Positions 48,766-60,455 of a DNA stretch of 64,000 nt are shown piece by piece. A program made the translations under genes and the position numbers. The stretch comes from Climacium dendroides (taxonomy: Eukaryota; Streptophyta; Bryopsida; Hypnales; Climaciaceae), in NCBI GenBank assembly GCA_950106755.1, contig OX467091.1, forward strand, positions 12,169,538-12,233,537, read 5' to 3'. Under the pieces are notes generated by a model. That model had not been told where the DNA came from. It saw nothing but the letters and a program-made list of their open reading frames with translations, and did no database searches. Position 1 is the stretch's first letter; every line of letters begins with the position of its first letter.

Positions 48766-49294
48766 TTATTCGTTAAATTGAGACAGAATGGTAGTTTTGA
48801 GACTTTGAAAACACATGTTAAAGTTTTTTTGAGGATGAAGTTGCAGCCTCAATTATAAATAACAGTTTAGTTTTTAGAGTTTCAGGCAGAATTGAGACAA
48901 CAATTTCAAAGAAGTGTACAAATAAGGTGAAATACTTTACAACGAAAAATGTCCGGTTTAGGGTTTGGAAAGAAAATACAAGCAAATTCACACTTGGAAG
49001 TTGAATGTACTCAAGGATTTGAATTCAAGTCGTGTAATTTTGCCCAGATTGGCTTCTGTAGTTCTCAAAATATAATCTCTTAATTTCTTATGAGTCCTAT
49101 GTATATACGAAGTGACTGCTTAAATGCAAAGCACTTCACTTTGATGAATATGGGGCTATAGGCATGATGTATACGCCGTATGTATAGTACAAGAGAAATA
49201 GCCTATAGCCTCCAAAACTTCCATTTTTTTCCTAAGCATTGCTATTGTCTACACAACTCTTTTGTTTAGCCTCCAATGCTTTAAGGTCTACTAG
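48766..49294. other. intergenic DNA, possible MITE
   Basis: Begins with AAGGCCTTATTCGTTAAATTG; near 48930 CAAATAAGG could be its inverted partner, which would make a MITE of about 170 bp. No gene. Confidence 0.3.
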
Positions 49295-52006
49295 CACTAC
49301 AAGGAATTGGGGGTTATCATGATTGCAGAAACGTGATTGCAAGGATTTTGCGACTGCATCATGACTTCACCTCTGTAATTGCACCAGCGGGTCGATCTTC
49401 CCGACGCTGCAATCATGATTCAGTCATTCTGCAATCGCACGATTCACTGTGGGATGAACAGTGACTGCGTTAGAGCTGAGGTTCATCCACAATGTTCCGT
49501 CCACAGGGTCCACGAGGAAGTGATGTGGCTATCAGAAACGCGATTGGAGACTACAGGGGACTGCCAAGTCATTGCAGTAGGACTGTAGGACTGAAAGAAG
49601 TCACGGGGAAGATGTTTTCTTTTACTTATACGTAAAGAAAAAGAAGTGAAGCCCCAGAGCGGTCCATGGAGGACAGGAGCGGACAACTACGGTATCGGGT
49701 ATGTGACTTCAATATGACTGTAGAATCACTAAGACTTCTTGCACATATAACTGGGAACATGCAATAATGTGTTTAGGGGAATATGATAGAGGGGGCCATG
49801 CTACAAATGGATGGAACTTTCGATAAGATGTGATGCAGGAAGCCTGAAATGAAACAACATTTAGATATAACGAGAGAGATGTGGGAGTGTCATTATTCAA
49901 ATGAAGCATATACAACATGAAGTGTACAAGGAAGGTATAATACTACTCGGGGTGGAAGCTCATTGAACATGGAGGCGTTTGAGGCGACAACTAGCATGCC
50001 AATGTCTCAAAGATGAGGTGAACACTACTCCAACATCATATTTGCGGTTTTGGCATTCACACTTGGTTGATAAAGTTTGCATTCATGCATTGGACACCAA
50101 GGTTCATAGAAATGTGGCTAATACAGTACTTGCACAAGCGGAAAATTGTATTGAGTATGAATGAAGGACAATGATAAAGGCAAGGTCATCACCCAATAAA
50201 TGGGGTGACATTGAGAGGAAGAGACACCTTGTGGGAAGTGAAGCCTAACTGATTGCAGTATGACTTCACCATGACTGTGATGCAACTACAGAATGACTGA
50301 AGCACGACTAGAGAGTCTAATTAATGACTCTAGTATAACTACTAACTGCCCGAAATGTTTGCAAGTGGTCTACTTGCCTGATTGCTGCATGACGCGTTTA
50401 GCTTTTGTGATGCTCCGCGATCCATGACACAATGAGGGACACTAAAAATGACGTGATTACCTTCCGACTACGGACCTAAGCAGGACTGTACCTAATATTG
50501 CTCTTGCGCCAATAAGTTCTCTTCCATCGATAATTCGATGGCTCCGACTAGATTGGCGGTGGAGCTTCTATCTGGCACTCTTCGTGGAGCTGTAAGTCCC
50601 ATGGCCTCGCCATTAGTTGTGATGAAGGCATCTGTGCGGTCGAGTACCTCTCGTTTCGAACGGGTTTCGTGGCATAAGACCACTTTCCAGCCAGGTTTGT
50701 CCGCCGCATCGGAGAAAAATACCTGTGTGGCTTGACTCGGGAAGATGAATGGCTCGGCCATGCGAGGGAGTTTATGGCGGAAGTTCACCAAAAGGAATCC
50801 TACGTCATCACGCACATACGTAGGGTTCCCTCGTGTGTCAATTGGTTTCACCCACTCACAATGTAGGAGAATAATGCGCGTATGCAATGCGCCATAATCT
50901 ACCTCCAAGATGTCCTTGAGCATGCCAACGTACTACACAGAGGACTGGCTACCACTTCCGCCCTACATTTCGAACATCGATGCCACACCACTATTGTAGC
51001 TTAGAAGTCGGAGTGTTGATTCATCTTCGACACGGAAGTGGTTTCCAAATGCTACGATTCGTGTATATCGAGTTGCTCTTTGTGAAGGTTTTTGGCTCAT
51101 TAAGAAACGATCCACATCCTCAGTATTGCTCCAATCAGGGTCAGAATGCAGCGCCATGGATTGAATCTACTCTGCTAGGGGTGCTGTTGCTGGATTCCGC
51201 TGTGACTCCTCCGTCCACTTCTTGTAGGAGTCCACAATAAGCATCAAATGACATCCGTGAGGCAGTACAAGGAAAACTATAAGACATTCAAAGTGTACGC
51301 AACACAAGGACACTTCACTTTGAATGGGTTCAGTCGAAACACGACTTCATCGCTATTTCATCAAGTCATTTACAAGTCGCATGGAAGTACTAAAATTTTC
51401 AATGACTGCAATACGACTTGTACGCAACTCAGTCACAACTCCGTAAATGAAACAATAGCCACTACATAGCGACTCGACAAGACAGTATCCAGTATTCCAC
51501 AGGAGGCCTATAAACATCCGAAAAATTGATTTCATAAGGTCCACGTCAGGAACTTACGCATACAAATCCTGCATAACGGTGGCATTGGTCAGCACGTACT
51601 GATAAGCAATGTCTTGCAACTCAAGGGTCATAACATATTGCTTTCCAACACTTTGGAGGACCTCCTCTGCGTCACCGTATTCTTCGTCTTTGTCCCACAT
51701 TCGTCGTTGCGTGGCCTCAAATTTATGCAGGTATTCAGTAATGAAGCCTAAGCACTCGTCCTTGAGGTAACCTTCTGCCATGCAAGCCTCTAGACACGCC
51801 AAATTGCGCACGTGATTCTTTAGTACCTTCATGTACCTTTCAACGAGGTACACCCACCTCGCGCTCACTGGTCCGCAGAGGTCTAACTCTCAGGCAAGGT
51901 GATAGGGGAGGTGAGTCATTATGTCAAAAAATGACGGCAGAAATTCTATCTCCAACAAGGCCATGCTCTCCGCTACATCAGTTTGTAGGGACGGGAAGTC
52001 CGCTGG
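49295..52006 (-). mobile_element. CACTA (EnSpm/CMC) transposon, 3' portion, interrupted by Gypsy DNA
   Basis: The terminus CACTACAAGGAATTG at 49295 is a standard plant CACTA end, preceded by TAG as possible 3-bp target duplication. The next 1.2 kb and scattered later stretches carry many copies of a short motif around GACTGCA/ATGACTT in both orientations, the subterminal repeats of this superfamily. The minus strand then encodes the end of the Tnp2 transposase. The element is cut at 52006 by Gypsy LTR sequence; its other end would lie beyond 64000. Confidence 0.82.
50492..52006 (-). pseudogene. CACTA transposase Tnp2, C-terminal part (DUF4218 + DUF4216), broken
   Basis: Reading leftward from 52006, the first part matches DUF4218: a block on a protein positioned as LPSFFDIMTHLPYHL, then RWVYLVERYMKVLKNHVRN and AEGYLKDECLGF (51554-52006). 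After about 400 bp it continues with DUF4216: an RYTRIVAFGNHFRV and NSGV block (50963-51157), then ILEVDYGAL, CEWV, and ATQVFF (50492-50923). Stops interrupt the frame near 51890 and twice between 50924 and 50962 in the same frame. The catalytic transposase domain would be upstream and is cut off by the insertion. Tnp2 proteins bind and cut CACTA ends; this copy cannot. Confidence 0.8.
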
Positions 52007-53676
52007 TGTCGCGACCCAAATGACACCTACTAGCTTCTAGCAGCTCACTAGGTTCACCCCAGTCCACTTACAGCATCACTTGGTCACCAACTGCCTACCA
52101 CTACACATGCCAAGCACCCACAGTATTAGTCCCCATTTCCAACTCAGTTTGCCAAGTCCCAGTCACCGGGACTACTAGCACACACTCCCATCGTGACACC
52201 GGGCATGTCACTTAGTAACATGGGGCGGAACTTCCACCTTAATGTGCAAGGACCCATGGTGGCACTACTCACCATGGTCCTAACCGCCCTTGAGTGTCAC
52301 CCCCACTCCATGCTAGCCCTTTTTGCATTTGCTACTCATCCATTAGAGATAACCAGCGCTCACAACTCAGGACAAATCCAAGGAGGCCTAGCAAGGAGCG
52401 GGACTCCACCCAACTGATGCCACGGGACACACACAAGTGTCCCATGGTGCCTTGAAGTGGTGGTGAAGTCACTACCACCAACCATGAGTCACCGGGACTC
52501 ACCAAGGCTTCAATAGGGAGTGAGGAGGGAGACCAACCCCTCCTATAGTACTCTCTATGATATTCAGCAGACCCCCCCGTCCTAGGTCGAAGGAGGTTCT
52601 TGGATAACCTTGGGTTGTGGAAGACCATCCACTTCCAACCCAAATCGCCAAGTTACATCACCGTTTGGGCTCCCGGACTTCCAACCGGCGTAACTTTGCG
52701 CTCTGATCTTCAAATCCAACATGCGAGTCCATTTTAAACATCTACGCGACGAGTAGATGTTGATGGACTGCTCACTTGTCCCATTTGGACAAGTATTCGC
52801 AAAGTTATGGCCCTCTAAAGATTCGGATGCACTAGGGGAGGTGTCATGACCCAAGTGACCCCTAACAGCTTCCAGCAGCTCACTAGGTTCAGTCCAACCC
52901 ACTTACAGCGTCACTTGGTCACCAACTGCCTAACACTACACATGCCAAGCATCCACAGTGTTAGCCCCTATTTCCAACTCAGTTTGCCAAGTCCCAATTA
53001 TCGGGACTACTAGCACACACTCCCATCGTGACACCGGGCATGTCACTTAGTAACATGGGGCGGAACTTCCACCTTAATGTGCAAGGACCCATGGTGGCAC
53101 TACTCACCATGGTCCTAACCGCCCTTGAGTGTCACCCCCATTCCATGCTAGCCCTTTTTGCATTTGCTACTCATCCACTAGAGGTAACCGGCGCTCACAA
53201 CTTGGGACACATCCGAGGAGGCCTAGCAAGGAGCAGAACTCCACCCAACCGATGCCACAGGACACACTCAAGTGTCCCATGGTGCCTTGAAGTGGTGGTG
53301 AAGTCACCACCACCAACCATGAGTCACCGGGACTCACTAAGGCTTCAAGAGGGAGTGAGGAGGGAGACCAACCCCTCCTATAGTACTCTCTGTGGTATTC
53401 GGCAGACCCCCCCGTCCTAGGTCGAAGGAAGTCCTTGGATAACCTTGGGTTGTGGAAGACCACCCACTTCCAACCCAAATCGCCAAGTTACGTCACCGTT
53501 TGGGCTCCCGGACTTCCAACCGGCGTAACTTTGCGCTCTGATCTTCAAATCCAACATGCGAGTCCATTTCAGACATCTACGTGACGAGTAGATGCCGATG
53601 GACTGCTCACTCGTCTCATTTGGACAAGTTCTCGCAAAGTTATGGCCCTCTAAAGATTCGGATGCACTAGGGGAGG
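52007..53676 (-). repeat. two tandem 835-bp Gypsy LTR modules, inverted
   Basis: Units 52007-52841 and 52842-53676 both begin TGTC-(GC/AT)-GACCC and end GATGCACTAGGGGAGG. They are direct repeats of each other and reverse complements of the last 835 bp of the LTR at 53677-54968. They lack the first 457 bp of that LTR. No internal retrotransposon sequence lies between them. Confidence 0.88.
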
Positions 53677-54968
53677 TGTCACGCCCCTATCTACTTGGGG
53701 TGCCCAATGTACCTAAGTGTGTAAGGGGGACCTTGGGAGTGACTTCCCAAGCCTTGCAATAGACTAGGTAGGGAGAATGAAGAGACTCCCGATCAAACAG
53801 GGCGCAATAGCGCCCTGGTTTTGAAGTGAACATGAGAGTGCCACACATTCCTGGAAAGATCTTGACAATATGCTTCTAATGGCACAAAGAACGCGCAATT
53901 TGGAGTTGTGAGCGAAAAGTTATGGCCGCTCAAAGTTGACTAGGTTCCGGGGGCGCCGGGACACTTGAGGGCTAGGTGTGTGGGGTTCTCAATGAATCCC
54001 ACAACAAAGTATGGCATGTGGCATATCATTGGAAAGCTATGAACACAAGGAACCTAGAATATCAAGCATTACGAGGTTCTAAGACATGAGTCAAAAGTTA
54101 TGGCCAAAAGAAGGGCCGTGGTGAAGGCGTGTCGCCTCCCCCGGTGCATCTGAATCTTTAGAGGGCCATAACTTTGTGAGAACTTGTCCAAATGGGACAA
54201 GTGAGCAGTCCATCAGCATCTACTCGTCACGTAGATGTCTAAAATGGGCTCGCATATTGGATTTGAAGATCAGAGCGCAAAGTTACGCCGGTTGGAAGTC
54301 CGGGAGCCCAAACGGTGACGTAACTTGGCGATTTGGGTTGGAAGTGGGTGGTCTTCCACAACCCAAGGTTATCCAAGGACTTCCTTCGACCTAGGACGGG
54401 GGGGTCTGCCGAATACCACAGAGAGTACTATAGGAGGGGTTGGTCTCCCTCCTCACTCCCTATTGAAGCCTTGGTGAGTCCCGGTGACTCATGGTTGGTG
54501 GTGGTGACTTCACCACCACTTCAAGGCACCATGGGACACTTGTGTGTGTCCCGTGGCATCGGTTGGGTGGAGTTCCGCTCCTTGCTAGACCTCCTTGGAT
54601 GTGTCCTGAGTTGTGAGCGCCGGTTACCTCTAGTGGATGAGTAGCAAATGCAAAAAGGGCTAGCATGGAGTGGGGTGACACTCAAGGGCGGTTAGGACCA
54701 TGGTGAATAGTGCCACCATGGGTCCTTGTACATTAAGGTGGAAGTTCCGCCCCATGTTACTAAGTGACATGCCCGGTGTCACGATGGGAGTGTGTGCTAG
54801 TAGTCCCGGTGACTGGGACTTGGCAAACTGAGTTGGAAATGGGGACTAACACTGTGGGTGCTTGGCATGTGCAGTGTTAGGCAGTTGGTGACCAAGTGAC
54901 GTTGTAAGTGGACTGGGGTGAACCTAGTGAGCTGTTGGGAGCTGGTAGGTGTCATTTGGGTCGCGACA
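53677..54968 (+). repeat. chromovirus 5' LTR
   Basis: Starts TGTCACGCCCC and ends GTCGCGACA, 1,292 bp. A 20-bp hairpin (CAGGGCGC-AATA-GCGCCCTG, 53798-53817) lies in a segment absent from the 3' LTR. Short frames in it are not genes. Confidence 0.9.
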
Positions 54969-54970
54969 TT

Positions 54971-54982
54971 TGGTATCAGAGC
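54971..54982 (+). other. primer-binding site (initiator tRNA-Met)
   Basis: TGGTATCAGAGC starts two bases after the LTR end and matches the initiator-Met tRNA 3' end used by many plant Gypsy elements. Confidence 0.88.
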
Positions 54983-55001
54983 AGGGCTACGTTGGTGTGC
55001 A

Positions 55002-56042
55002 ATGAGTCTTGGAGCCATGGTGAGAGCCAAGACAGGTGAAGCTGGAGCTTCAAGACAAGGGCGCCAAACACGTAGTCAAGTTTTGGAGGCTAATGAGCCT
55101 TCCTTGGAGGAAACTCAAGGAGGGGATTCTCTTCACTTGGAGCAAATGGGACAAGAATTGACTCCCATTGAGGAAGAGAATGTGGAAACTAGTGCCAAGG
55201 AAGGTGACACCGCCACTAGTTCCGGGAAACCCCAACGTGATCGCAAACGGAAAGGGCGTGACCTCATGTTTGAAGAACTTGTCAAAACACTTCAGGTGAT
55301 GCAAGGTGAAATCAAAGAGCTAAAGGAAAAGGGTTCTACCTCTTCTTCTCACAAATTGTGCAAAACCAACATGCCATCTTCTTTTACAGGCATTGGCAAG
55401 GCCCACAAAGTGAAGGACTTTTTGGTAGAATTGGAGTTGTACTTTGAAGCTCAAAGAGCACCTGAAGAAGACAAGATCACCATCGCGGTGACCTTTCTCA
55501 AGGATCATGCTTTGCTTTGGTGGACTCACTTTCGTGGGGAAAGTCCTGAGGTGGTGGATAACTTGACTTGGGCTGGTTTCAAGGAACGCATTAGCGACCG
55601 CTTCACCCCAGAATACCAAGACATTCGTGATGGAGTGGCACTTGTAAGACTCAAGCAAACAGGGAGTCTTAGGGGGTATGTGCGGGAGTTTAATGCCCAT
55701 TTGAATGTGCTTCCAAGGCTAGATGAGCTAGCCAAGAAAATCATTTTCTTCAATGGGTTGCAAAGTTGGGCAGAGCGTGCATTGTTTAGAATGCCCCAAC
55801 TTCCAGAGACTTGTGCTGAGTTGTTGAAGCTGGCTGAAAGAATTGGTGATGATGAGGGCTAAAACAAGAAGGCTAAAGATGGACCTTCAACAGGTGAGTC
55901 AAGCAAACACTCCAAGCGCAAGTTGAGGCATCATGTTTGGATGAAGAGCAAGCATGGTGGAGATGGAGCCAAGTCAAGTGGGCCAAAAGAAGGACAAGCT
56001 AAGGGCATTGACAAAGGGGGTGACAAACCAAAAGGGATGTGA
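55002..56042 (+). pseudogene. chromovirus gag (Retrotrans_gag), truncated by a stop
   Basis: The ATG at 55002 opens a 286-codon frame with a charged N-terminus and then the Retrotrans_gag capsid domain (about residues 120-280, with the LLWW-HFRGE and FK-RISDRFTP blocks). A TAA at 55860-55862 ends it early; the same frame continues open, Lys/Gly-rich, to a TGA at 56040. The CCHC zinc knuckle that should follow is read in another frame, so at least one stop and one frame change separate gag from pol here. Confidence 0.82.
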
Positions 56043-59000
56043 GCCAAATGACTTGTTACAATTGTGGAGAGAAGGGCCACTTGTCCCGGGGTTGCACCAA
56101 ACCTAAGGTGAGTGTTCAAAATGCACGCTCTCACATTGGAGAGCATGTTCTTCAAGGTGGCTTCTTGGCTAAGGCAAATCAACCCAAGTTGAATCCCCGC
56201 TTGTTGTTCTTAAGAGGATCCATAAGTAAGCATGATGTTTCACTCTTGGTGGATATAGGTGCAACTCACTCATTCGTGAGCCCAAGACTTACTTTGGAGT
56301 TGGGCTTGCAAATCAAGGAGTCTTGCAAGCCCATCAAAGTGCAGTTTGCCAAAGGCAAGCCGCACAAGACAAGCAAGGTGGCAACAAGCGTGGAAGTGAA
56401 GTGTGGGGAATTCACCTTTGTGGAGGACTTCACGGTATGTGATATGGATGGGGTAGATCTCATCCTAGGAAATACTTTCCTAGATACTTATGAAGTAGAC
56501 ATAAGAAGGCGGCCATCTTTGAAGGTGGTTGCCAATGTAGATGGCAAAGAGATGGAGTTAGAAATAACTAAGTCACCCAAGATGTTGGGGACTCAAATCC
56601 ATCTAGTAGTTTTGGAAGAACTTAGTGATACTAAGTTCTTGATTGTTATGCGTGCTAGTGTGGTTGGAGAGGAAAAGAAGTTGGCTAATAGGGCCAATTC
56701 CCCTCCAAAGTGTGTAACAAGTGTAATCCATAAGTTTATGGATGTTTTGACAACAGAGTTGCCTGATGCCTTGCCTCCTAAAAGAGAAGTGGATCACAAA
56801 ATTGAGGTGGTGCTTGGATCACAACCACCATCCAAGGCACCTTATCGGTTGAATCAAAGGGAGTTGAAAGAGTTGAAACACCAACTCAATGAGCTCTTAG
56901 CCAAAGGATACATTCGCAAGAGCAAGTCACCTTATGGAGCGCCAGTCTTGTTTGTGGACAAGAAGGATGGAAAACTTCGCATGTGTGTGGATTATAGGGC
57001 GCTCAATAAGATCACTATTAAGAACAACTACCCTTTACCTCGAATTGATGATCTCTTTGATAGGTTGGCAGGGGCGGTGTACTTTAGCCGCATTGATTTG
57101 AAGTCAGGTTACTACCAAATTCGAATTGCACTTGGAGACATTGAAAAGACGGCATGTAGGACCCGATATGGGTCCTATGAGTTTTTGGTGATGCCTTTTG
57201 GTCTATGCAATGCTCCTTCAACATTCACCACCCTTATGAACACCGTGTTCCATCAAGAGATGGATGAATTTGTCATTGTCTATATTGATGACATCTTGGT
57301 GTACTCCAAGACGGCGGAGGAGCATACCAAGCACCTTGAAATTGTGTTGGGAAGGCTTAGGGAACACAAGTTGTATGCAAATGGGGAGAAAAGTGAGTTT
57401 GGTTTGATGGAGATTGATTTCTTGGGCCACATGTTGTCTAGATCAGGGATCAAGCCGGATATAAAGAAGGTAGAAGCAATCAAGGAGTGGAAACCACCTA
57501 CCACCCAAAAAGGTGTAAGGTCATTTCTTGGACTTGCCAATTATTATAGGAGGTTCATTAGAGACTTCTCTAAGATTGCCAAACCTTTGTCTGACTTGTT
57601 GGAAAAGAACCAAGCCATAGTGTGGTCCAAGCCATGTGAGCAAGCTTTTGAGGAGCTCAAGGCCAAACTTTCTTCTCATCCAGTGTTGAAGTTTCCTGAG
57701 TTTGATCAACCTTTTGAGGTACACACGGATGCAAGTGATTTTGCAATTGGGGGAGTGTTGATGCAAGGTGGGAGGCCCATTGCTTTTGAAAGCAAGAAGT
57801 TAGATGGGGCCCAAACCAAATGGCCAACACATGAAAAGGAGATGTTTGCAGTGGTGCATTGTTTGAAGACATGGCAACATTACCTTGGTCTTCATCAAAC
57901 CAAGGTGTTCACCGATAATGTGTCGTTGAAGTATTTTGAGAGCCAGGTTAGAGTGATAGCGAAGCAGTTGAGGTGGTATGACACCTTGGCTCTTATGAAC
58001 GTGGACTTGATTCACAAACCGGGCAAAGAAAATGTGGTGCCCGATGCCCTTAGCCGAAAGGATGAGTTCAAACCAAGTTCTACTCAAATACTAAGGTTAA
58101 TGTATGAGGGAGAAAGTGACTTAGCTAGGAGAATAAGGGAGGCTTATATGAAGGACCCAGAGGCTCAAAAGTTCCTAAGTGATTTGAGGGTTGGCAAGAA
58201 AGTGAAGGGGATTCGATTACACCAAGGCCTAATCAAATTCAAACAAGGTAGGGTGTATGTCCCCAAAGGCAAGTTGAGGTTGCAAGTCTTGAAGGAGGAG
58301 CATGACAAGCCTCTTGCAGGTCATAGAGGTGAAAAAGCCACCATAAGTTTTGTGGCTAAGAGGTTCTATTGGCCTGGGATGAAAGAAGACATTGTACATT
58401 ATGTAAAGACTTGTGTCACTTGTCAAGCCAACCGAGCTTCATATCAAAAACAAGTTGGGTTACTTAAGCCTTTGCCCATTCCAAATGGTCCATGGGAATG
58501 TATTTCCATGGACTTCATCACTAGCTTACCGGAGTCACAAGGGTTTGATGCCATCTTTGTGGTGGTAGATCGGTTTAGCAAGTTGGCCAGGATGGCGCCA
58601 ACAACAGGAGTAGCAACTGCATTTCAAACAGCCACACTCTTTTTCAACACTTGGTGGAGGCATAGTGGATTGCCTAGGGTGATTGTCTCTGATAGAGATC
58701 CTAAATTCACAAGTGCATTTTGGAGGCACTTGTTTAGGAAAATGAAGACCAAGCTTTCATTTAGCACAGCGTTTCATCCTCAAACAGATGGGCAAACAGA
58801 GAGGGTGAATGGGGTCTTGAATCAATAGCTTAGAAACTATGTGAGTGCTGACCAAAGTAATTGGACGGAGTATTTGGCTTTGGCTGAGTTTAGTTACAAC
58901 AAAGCCAAACATGCAGCTACAGGAGAATCGCCATTCAAAGTGGCTTATGGTGTAGAGCCACTTATGCCTACTGACCTTGCCTTGGAAGGGTTGCAATCAG

Positions 59001-59593
59001 AGTTTGAAAGAAGCCAAGTTGCAGAAGACTTTGTTGTTCATAGAGAAGCTATGCTTGAAAAGATCAAGTTGCATTTAGACAAGGCATAAAAGAGATACAT
59101 CAAATAAGTGAAGAAAGGGAGACGCCATGTGGAGTATGCTGTGGGACAAAAGGTGTGGTTGAATGTGAAGAACTTCACATTGCCAGAAGGACTAACATCT
59201 AAGTTCATGGCCAAATATGCAGGTCCCTTTGTCATCGCCGAGCGGTTGTTTGAGGATGTCTATAAGTTAGAATTGCCACAGGAAATCAAGGTGCACCCAA
59301 CTTTTCATGTTTCATTGTTGAAGCCATATCATGAGGATACCTTGAGGCCGGAACGCAAGCAAGTGTTGAGGCCTCTCCCTGAGTTAGTTGGAGAACACCT
59401 TGAGTATGAGGTGGAAGGGATCCTCAAGAGTAGAAACACTAAGAAGAGGGGCAAGGAATACTTAGTGAAATGGCAGGGGTATCATGAAAAGGAGGCAACT
59501 TGGGTGAATGCTAAAGATATGGTTCATGCAAAGGAGGTGGTGGATCGATTTGAACAAAGTAGACAATCCAACAAAAAGCCGCGTAGGAGTTGA
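56039..59593 (+). pseudogene. chromovirus pol polyprotein with chromodomain, three premature stops
   Basis: In order: CCHC knuckle ([14 protein letters not shown], 56051-56092), aspartic protease whose active triad reads Asp-Ile-Gly instead of Asp-Thr/Ser-Gly (about 56252), reverse transcriptase with YIDDILVYS (about 57280), RNase H with [10 protein letters not shown] (about 57722), integrase with the HHCC zinc domain and a DDE catalytic core, and a C-terminal chromodomain (about 59400-59530). The frame is open from 56039 to a TAG at 58826-58828; two more stops lie at 59087 and 59105, all in the same frame, before the natural stop at 59591-59593. Integrase is therefore separated from the chromodomain. 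Any function would need another copy in trans. Confidence 0.9.
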
Positions 59594-60455
59594 TGAGGAC
59601 ATCAACCTTTGTTAGTGGGGGAGAAACACAACACTTGTGTAAACAGTGCATTTATGCGCTTGTCTATTGTGTACTTGTTTTGAAATAAAGTTGCAATGTT
59701 GGAAATGACTCCTTGTGTGTGAGTTAGTTCTTGATTGGCATTAGCACTATGAGATGAGTCCTAGTCTCATTGATGTTTGGTTTAGTAGAAGAGGATGGAA
59801 TGATACATAAATCAATTTTGAGAATGCTGCAAAATAGGGGCCTTGGCTTGAAGGTTGCAAAGGACTAAACCCTTTTGACTTTCAAGCTTAGGACTTGCTC
59901 GGGCGGGAGCAAGATAGTGGCACAGGCTTACAAAAGTGCCCTTTGAGAGTGGACCATTGTCTACACATGGATTGATCATCCATGCCTCGGGAGAGTACTC
60001 AAAGGACAAGTCGGGCGGGATTTGACACTATCTCTAGGCTTGCAAAGTTCATCACTTGATAACTTAAGTATTTGAGAGGGGTCTTGGTGTTGCAACCAAG
60101 TAGAAATTGATGAGCCTTGAGTTCTTCCTAGTCAAGTAAATAAGATAGGCTAGTTGAGCCTAACTCGGAGCCAAAAGAGGGCAAACCGAGGGAGTCTCAA
60201 AGTAGATAAGTCCCTTTAGTGTAGGTTTAGGTCCTTGGATGTTTGCCGTCCAGGGTGCCAAAACCATGGGCTTATCTAGTGCCACCTTTGGAGACTTAGC
60301 CATTTGAACTAAGTAAATGAGTACTTGGATCATTGCGGGGTTAGCTACCCAGAACGCAATGAAAGTGTTGAGGGGGATGGCTACCCTTCTTAACTCAATG
60401 CTTCCGACAAGAAGTAATGTCGATGAGGGCATCGACCCTATTTGGTGGGGGTGAG
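59594..60455 (+). other. chromovirus 3' untranslated region and polypurine tract
   Basis: No coding signal between the pol stop and the 3' LTR. A purine-rich GGTGGGGGTGAG at 60444-60455 directly precedes the LTR and is the probable plus-strand primer. Confidence 0.7.

Noticed and set aside
52332..54644. Repeated frames of about 103 codons in the LTR modules (also 61081-61392)
   Set aside because: They recur only because the LTR modules are repeated, lie in non-coding LTR sequence, and resemble no protein.
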